DNA of 64,000 nucleotides from Pyropia haitanensis. Lineage: Eukaryota > Rhodophyta > Bangiophyceae > Bangiales > Bangiaceae. This document shows, in pieces, positions 58,773 through 64,000 of this stretch (position 1 is its first letter; every line of letters begins with the position of its first letter). Under the pieces are notes generated by a model, which made no database searches, was not told where the DNA came from, and was given only the letters and a program-made list of their open reading frames with translations. Location of the stretch: positions 1,860,001 to 1,924,000 of the forward strand of contig SDUX01000008.1 in assembly GCA_008729055.1 (NCBI GenBank). Direction: 5' to 3'. The translations under genes and the position numbers were made by a program.

Positions 58773-59923
58773 CGCCCCCACCGCCCCCACCGCCACCGCC
58801 GCCGCGGCGGGCGCGGCGGGCGCGGCGGGCGCGGTGGGCCTGCTCCCCCCCCCCCCCAGCCTCCCCCCCCCCCCCCCTCCCCAGCGCCGCCCAGTGCGGA
58901 AACGTGGCGGCGAGCGCGCGCTCCCGGACGGCAACGACCCCCCCCAGGCGGGTGGCGACCCCCCCCCCACCAGCGTGCCGCCCACCACCGCCACCGTCGA
59001 CGCCGACGCCAGCGCCGCCCGCGTCGCAGCGTCCGCGGCGGCCAGCACCGCCGCCGGCGGGGCGGCCGCCACCCCCCAGCGGCCGCCGCCACCCCCGCCA
59101 CGGTCGCCGGCGCCACCCCCACCCCCCCCCCACCCCCCCCCCCACCGCCACCACCACCGCCATCCCCGTCACCACCACCCCCCTCATCCCCACCGCCACC
59201 CGCGGCAGCCGCGGCGGCCCCCGCGTTGGCGGCGGCGGCGGCGGCGGCGGCGTCTGGCCGCCACACCCCCCCCCCCCCCCCCTTCCAACCGGAGCGCCGC
59301 GAGCAGCGCCGCCACCGCCGCCGCCGCCGCGGCGGCCGCCGCCGCCGCCCGGCGGCGCCCGTAATCCGCGGCCGGCTGGGCGGCCGCCGCGGCAGCGTCG
59401 TTGTCGGCGGCGACGCCCGCCGCGGGCGCGGCGGCGTCGAGGATGTCGCCGAGCGCGTCGCCGCGGAGCGCGCGGCGGAGGTGGGGGGCGTAGATGCGCA
59501 CGCCGGGGGGGGGGGGGGGGGGGGGGGGGGGGATGAAGGGGGGGGGTGGTACGGCCGCGGCCGCCGCCGCCGCCGCCGCCGCGGTGGGCACCCCTGTGGG
59601 TGGGGGGGGGAGGGGGGGGGGGGGGGGGGGGCGCCACCGCCGCCGCCGCCGCCGGCCGCGGCGGCTGCCGCCGGCCGCGGCCGGTCGGGCGGGGGCGGCC
59701 CGCCCCCCGCGGCGGGCAGCGGCGGCGGCGGCGGGTGGACCCCCCCACGGGGCGGCATCCCCCCCCCCCCCCCCCCCAGCGGTACGCCACCAGCACGCCG
59801 GCGACCGCCGCCGCCGACTCACCGGCAAGGCCCCCCCCGGCGGCAGCCGCGGCCGGCACCGCCGGCGGCGGGCGGCGACACTCGCCGCCGCCGCCGCGGT
59901 GGCCGCCGCCGCACCGGCGGTGG

Positions 59924-59976
<53 letters not shown>

Positions 59977-60023
59977 GCGGCGGTGGGGGCGGCGGCGGCA
60001 AAGGCGGTGACGGGGCGCCGCAT
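56256..60023 (-). CDS. Protein with YprB/TM0106-like RNase H (DEDD) domain
   Basis: The C-terminal 300 residues carry the pattern of the RNase H-like 3'-5' exonuclease domain found in bacterial YprB and TM0106-type proteins. Motif I is FFFDLELASPAD, a sensor-like strand follows (LIFMVGARRR), the motif II region is LRLIAYGPEATLLAQAARR, and motif III is YNAADVRDVEVVHRFCW at the very end. In the family this removes nucleotides with two metal ions bound by Asp/Glu. Upstream, LLPPAAVAAARAGGLPLG and PHNRGNWRLLPGG come before the catalytic domain. The N-terminal half is Ala-rich and carries no visible PD-(D/E)XK motif. The frame is broken near 59,266-59,282 (C17) and again near 59,075-59,145, so the part from ATG 60023 is joined by inference. 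Between 57,400 and 59,100 there are many poly-Gly/Ala runs. Only the C-terminal domain is well supported. Confidence 0.55.
58205..58258. repeat. GCC repeat coding poly-Ala
   Basis: An almost pure GCC array of about 50 bases lies in the nuclease-like gene, where the minus strand reads poly-Ala. Confidence 0.85.
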
Positions 60024-60935
60024 GGGGCGGGTAGGGGGGGGGGGTGGGGGGTGGGGGGGGGGGGGGGGAACCGCCGCCGCCCGCGGGAGGTTGCCGCGGA
60101 GGGGTGGGCGGCGCCAGGGGGGGGGGGGGGGGGTAGGAGGGGCGTGCGTGGTGGCACCGCCGCCGGCAGTGCGGACGCTGTGGGGGGGGTGGGGGGGGGG
60201 GGGGGGGGATGGCCGCCGCGGGGGGGGGGCACGCGCCGCCGCCGCCGCCGCGGGGGGCAGGCTGGCGCGGCGCCGCGCGCGGCGGCGGGCGGCCGCCGCG
60301 GCGCGGCGGCGGCGGGCCCGCGGTCGACGGGGGCGGCGTTCCCCCCTCCCCCCCCCCCCCCCCCCCCCGGCCCCTCTGGATAACCCCCCCCCCCCCCCAA
60401 CCGCCGCTGCTGCCACCCGCCGGCCGCGGCGAGCGCCGCGCCGGCCGCCGCCGCCGGCCGCGCCGCCGCCGCCGCCGCGCGGGCGGCGCGGGCGGCGCGG
60501 CGCGGCGGGGCCGGGGCCGGCGGCCGGGGGACAAAAGAAAAAAAAAAAAAAAAAAAAAAGAAAAAAAAAGAAGAAAAAAAAAGCAAGACGCTCGGGACTA
60601 CCACCACCGGCGGGTCGGTTGCGTGTCGACGCGCGCGGGGGGTCCGCACCCTCCCCCCCCCCCCCCCCCGCCCCGCCCCCCGCCACCGCCCATTGTTCCG
60701 CGCGGCGACGCCCACGCCCACGTCCTGCCCTCCCGCCTCTGACGCTACTCTCGGCACACGCCGCCCTTGACCACGCGGCCGCGTCCGCCCCCCCCCCCCA
60801 CCCCCCCACTTGGCCACGCGCTCCCCCGGCCGGGGCGGCTGCCCACCCGGCCGGCCGGCCGGCCGGCCGGCCGGCTGGCCGGTCGCCGCCGCCCCTACCA
60901 ACCAACCAACCCCCCCCCCCCCCCTCCCCCCCCCC
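60024..60935. other. Intergenic, G/C-run rich
   Basis: This contains G and C runs longer than 15 bases, an interrupted A-rich tract (60,537-60,582) and a CCGG tetranucleotide array at 60,851-60,882. It is probably the 3' flank of the fibrillin and the upstream region of the nuclease-like gene. Confidence 0.55.
60851..60882. repeat. CCGG tetranucleotide array
   Basis: About seven tandem CCGG units, the last interrupted by a single T. A shorter GGCC array occurs near 9,889. Confidence 0.85.
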
Positions 60936-61698
60936 TCACGCCTCCTTCAACGACAGCTCCTGCTTGCGGATGCGGCGGTACAGGGCGACCCCCCCCCCCC
61001 GCCCACGGGCGGCAAGGATCCCCCGCCGGCAAAAGAAAAACGTAAAAAACGGGAGCGTCTTGGCCGTCTGCCCCGCCAGGCTGTCGGGCCCCCCAGCGGG
61101 AAACGTCAGCGGCGGCAGCGGCCCGAGCCGCACCGCCGCGGTCGCAAACGTAAACTCGGCGCGGTTGCGGCCGCCGCCGACCCACCGGAACGGCCCCGTC
61201 AAACAAAAGGAGCCGCCCAGCGCGTGCACCGCGTTGGCAAACGTGCCCGCGTCGGCGCGGCGGAGCGTAAACGTCTGCCGCGTGCGGACGGGAAAGTAGA
61301 CGGGCCACGCGGCCGGGTTCCACCGGCGGCCGCGGCGGGCGGCGCCCGCGGTAAAGACCAGCTCCCACTCGCCGGCCAGCTCCCGCACGTCCGTTACGGA
61401 GCGGGCGCGGCGCTGGTTGGCCTCGATGGTCAGCAGCGCCGCCTCCACGTCGCCGCCCGCGGGGCGGCGCGTGCCGTCGCGCACCGCCGCGGCGGCACGG
61501 GACAGCAGCAGCAGGGCGGCCGCCGACTCGACCGCCGAGTAGTCCTCGCCACTGAGGTCGCGCCGGGGGGGGGGGGGGGGGGCGCCGCGTCGGCGGCGGC
61601 GGTGCCCGCCGCCGGCGTGGTTGGCGGCGGCGGCACGCCGGGCTCGGCCGCCGCCGGCGGCACGCCGGGCTCGGCCGGGGACGGTGGTGACGGCGGCG

Positions 61699-61736
<38 letters not shown>

Positions 61737-61888
61737 ACCGCCGCCGCCCAGACGGTGCGGGCGGCCGCGGGGGCGGCAGGCGGCCGCGCCCGCCACGCCG
61801 GCCGCGCGCGCCGGCCGCCGACCGCGGCGGCGGGCCGCGGCCGGCGGGCGGCGCCGACCGCGGGGGCCGCCACAAACGCGGCGGCCAT
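60936..61888 (-). CDS. Plastid lipid-associated protein (PAP/fibrillin)
   Basis: Fibrillins are plastid proteins of plastoglobules and thylakoid margins that bind lipids or quinones. The mature part is clear: EDYSAVESAAALLLLSRA, then VTDVRELAGEWELVFTAGAA, the mid-domain LGGSFCLTGPFRW, and the C-terminal TLPFFTFFFCRRGILAARGRGGG with VALYRRIRKQELSL. The start is ATG 61888 (MAAAFVAAPAVGAARRPRPAAAV), an Ala/Arg/Pro-rich transit peptide in another frame. The frames meet at an 18-base G run on the + strand (61565-61582), and one extra base there gives a whole protein of 317 residues. The mature part is open only from 61796 in its own frame, so the break could also mean a missed short intron, but no GT-AG pair fits neatly. 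It is the same strand as the nuclease-like gene. Confidence 0.85.
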
Positions 61889-62745
61889 GGCGGCAGGCGC
61901 GTCAAGCAGCGGCTGCGCAAGCAACCGTCGGTGGTGGGGCGGGCACCCGCGGTGGGAGCGGGCGGCGGGGGTGGCCGGCGGCGTGGGGGGGGGGGGGGGA
62001 TGCGTGCGACCGCGCCCGGCGAGCGAGCGAGGGGGGGGCGGCGGGACGCGGGGCAGCGGCGGAGGTGACGCAGCCGCCAGATCCGCGCGTCGCTCAACGT
62101 TGGGCGCACAACGTTCCAGCAGAGAGCGGTGAATTGCAATGATAGCGAAAAGTAGGTTCAAGCAAGCAAGCCAAAGTAATGGATCCGGGAATCCGGAAAC
62201 AACTTGACGCGCACACGCACACACACAAAGGCAATGCTCAGGGCCTGACCAGGCGATGGCCAGACACACACACACACAGAGAACTAAAGCTTTAGTTTGG
62301 CAGGCGCGCCCACATCCGACAGCAGACAGGCAACAGACGCAACACAAACAAGCAGCAACACAGAACAGAGAGCAACGTCAGACGGTCCGGGCGCCCGTAG
62401 GGCAACCCAGTTCATCACCAATGGGTCCACGGGCGGAAAGCAGGGCCCGAGGCACTCGTCGCAAACAAGCAAGTCACGGCACGGACGTGGTCAGGGGCCT
62501 TGTCTCGCGGCCCGAGCTGCTCCCGCCCGCGCGCCACGCCGCCCCATCCCCCGCACGGGCGCCCGAGGGTGTGTCGTGGTGTGGTCGTCACCTGGCCGAG
62601 CACGTCCACGCTCGCCCCCCCCCCCCCCCCCCCCCGCGCCGTCTCAACACCGTTCCCGATGCGTCCACGTCCTCTTGCCGCCACCTCCCCCCCCCCCCCC
62701 CCCCCACCGCCACAACCACCTCAGCTCACCCCCAGCAATGTCCTG
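61889..62745. other. Intergenic with an AT-richer island
   Basis: From 62,100 to 62,400 the composition is balanced and includes CA-rich microsatellite stretches (62,205-62,280) and the palindrome CTAAAGCTTTAG. The rest is C-run DNA. It is the likely upstream region of the fibrillin gene; no gene seen. Confidence 0.55.
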
Positions 62746-63417
62746 TCAATACCAAAGGAAGCAGGCCTGCCCATAGACGGGGGCGGCGGGGGGAGGCCCG
62801 CCCTCCCCGCCGCCCTCCCCCTGGACACCCCAGTGGCCCACCCCCGCGGCGGTCACCGCCGGGGCGGCGCCGACAACCGCCGGCCAGGGGCCCTCTGAGC
62901 ACACGGACGGGGATCGCGACAGGGGCGGCCGCGGCGGGCCGCAGGGGGGGACCCCATCCCCGCCGCCGCCGCCGGCGCTGACGCGAGCGCCCGCGCCGGG
63001 CGGCCCGACGCCGCACGACGCGGGGGCGGCCTGCCCAAAGCCGGCAGCCCAGGTGGACGACCGGCGCATGCCCGCCGCGTCTGCCCGGAGGGCGTGGGCG
63101 GTGGCCGACCGGGGGATGCCCGCCGCCGCCGCCGGCTGGGCGTGCGCGCCGACGCGGCCACGGCCGCCGTCGCCGCCACGGCCACGGATGCGGTCGACGC
63201 CGCCGCCGCCGCCGCCGCCGTCACCGCCGCCGCCGCCGCCGCGGTCGACGCCGCCGCCGCGGTCGACGCCGCCGCCGTCGACGGCGACCGCGTCGACGCG
63301 GCCGCGAAAGACCTGGACGGTCAAGCTGACGGTGACGCCCTCGGCCGCGCCGAGGGAGGCGTCCACGCTCGGCGGCACGCCGGGCAGACGCAGCGCCGCG
63401 TCCACTAGGGCGGTCAT
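62746..63417 (-). CDS. Hypothetical protein, weakly supported
   Basis: An open frame of 223 residues from ATG 63417 (MTALVDAALRLPGVPPSVDA) to the stop at 62746. The first 45 residues look protein-like (GVTVSLTVQVFRGRVDAVAV); the middle is Gly/Asp/Arg repeats (VDRGGG units), and the end is Pro/Gly-rich. The frame continues open to 63,786, but there it begins with GTG and Pro-rich noise. I recognise no family. It may be the 3' part of a larger gene, or chance. Confidence 0.3.
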   Translation of the reverse strand: MTALVDAALRLPGVPPSVDASLGAAEGVTVSLTVQVFRGRVDAVAVDGGGVDRGGGVDRGGGGGGDGGGGGGGVDRIRGRGGDGGRGRVGAHAQPAAAAGIPRSATAHALRADAAGMRRSSTWAAGFGQAAPASCGVGPPGAGARVSAGGGGGDGVPPCGPPRPPLSRSPSVCSEGPWPAVVGAAPAVTAAGVGHWGVQGEGGGEGGPPPAAPVYGQACFLWY

Positions 63418-64000
63418 TGCCGCGGCGGCGGCGGCGGCGCCGTCGGCGGGGCCGGGGGGGGGGACGCCGGCAGCGGCGGGCCCGCCGTGGCCATGCCTCG
63501 CGGCGGCCAGGCGGTTGGCGCGGCTGCCGGGGTCGGGCTGGGCGCCGGGGGCAACGGGGGGGGGAGGGGGGTAGGTGGAACCCAACGTGGTGGCGGCAGG
63601 GATGACTGAGATGGGTGGGCGGGGAGGGGGAGGGGGGGGGAGGGAAGGCAGTCGATTCCTCGTGGAAGGACGGGGTGGGGGGGGGGAAGCCGACGCCGCG
63701 ACCTCGACGCTGCGCGGACCGCGGGTGCGGGGCGGTGCGCTGCCGCTCAGGGCCGCCGCGGCACATAAACACTGGGCGAGGCCCACCGCCGGTCGGGTTA
63801 CCGCCGCGCCCCCCCCCCCTTCTTGTGAACGCCCCCCCCCCCCTCTTCTTGTCCGTCTCGCCGGGGGCCGTCGGCGCGTCGAGGACAGCGCGTCCCGGCG
63901 TGGCGGGGTGGTGGGAGCGCCATCCCGAGCCTCGCACCAGCCCCCAGTCGAGGCCCCGCGGCTCGCGCGCGTATTGTAAGGCGCGGAACGCGGTGTGCGT
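63418..64000. other. Window end, GC-rich, no supported gene
   Basis: G and C runs alternate with short ordinary stretches. Open frames on both strands run off the window edge, with no recognisable motif. Confidence 0.4.

Noticed and set aside
1..64000. CRISPR arrays, insertion sequences, viral genes, spliceosomal snRNAs
   Set aside because: I looked for regularly spaced repeats, transposase or reverse transcriptase motifs, and U-snRNA core sequences, and found none.

Overview
This window is nuclear DNA from a eukaryote, most likely a photosynthetic alga and plausibly a red alga of the Porphyra/Pyropia type. Four things point that way. The DNA is extremely GC-rich, with strong GC3 in real genes and long runs of C, G and GCC. 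Genes are mostly intronless or carry one or two short GT-AG introns. Mitochondrial proteins (succinate dehydrogenase flavoprotein, cobalamin adenosyltransferase) sit next to plastid-type proteins (a CRTISO-like carotenoid oxidoreductase, a fibrillin, a cyanobacterial-style ion channel). The actin lacks the usual acidic N-terminus, which would fit a myosin-poor red-algal cytoskeleton. The lineage is an inference.

Layout from left to right: an Ala-rich Myb/SANT-like protein (-), an unrecognised two-exon protein (-), and about 5 kb of low-complexity DNA. Then come a PHO80-like P/U-type cyclin (+), a three-exon PduO-type cobalamin adenosyltransferase (-), a divergently placed voltage-gated-type channel with a C-terminal zinc ribbon (+), and an unusual tRNA-Trp (-). 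Next are SDHA (two exons, +), a CRTISO-like oxidoreductase (+) and a secreted adenosine deaminase of the ADGF/ADA2 type (-). After a long gap follow a very large unrecognised protein of about 2,650 residues with a myristoylation-type N-terminus (-), ribosomal protein uL13 (+), a PIAS/SIZ-like SUMO E3 ligase (+), and actin (two exons, -). The right end holds a protein with a YprB/TM0106-like RNase H domain (-), a plastid fibrillin (-), and a weakly supported ORF (-).

Introns were placed by reading across junctions. In SDHA, actin, the adenosyltransferase and the unknown two-exon gene, the joined frames restore conserved family motifs or an intact frame with GT-AG borders. In six places the frame that carries the conserved protein changes at a long G or C run, always in the same direction (one more base needed, equivalent to a -1 shift). 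The simplest reading is one-base undercalling of homopolymers in the assembly. Reading-frame or polymerase slippage is the interesting alternative. The genes share no pathway; this is an ordinary mixed eukaryotic neighbourhood. The most unusual items are the channel with a GYAD filter and zinc ribbon, the overlong tRNA-Trp, the giant unknown protein, and the consistent homopolymer frame changes. I saw no virus, CRISPR array or clear transposon.
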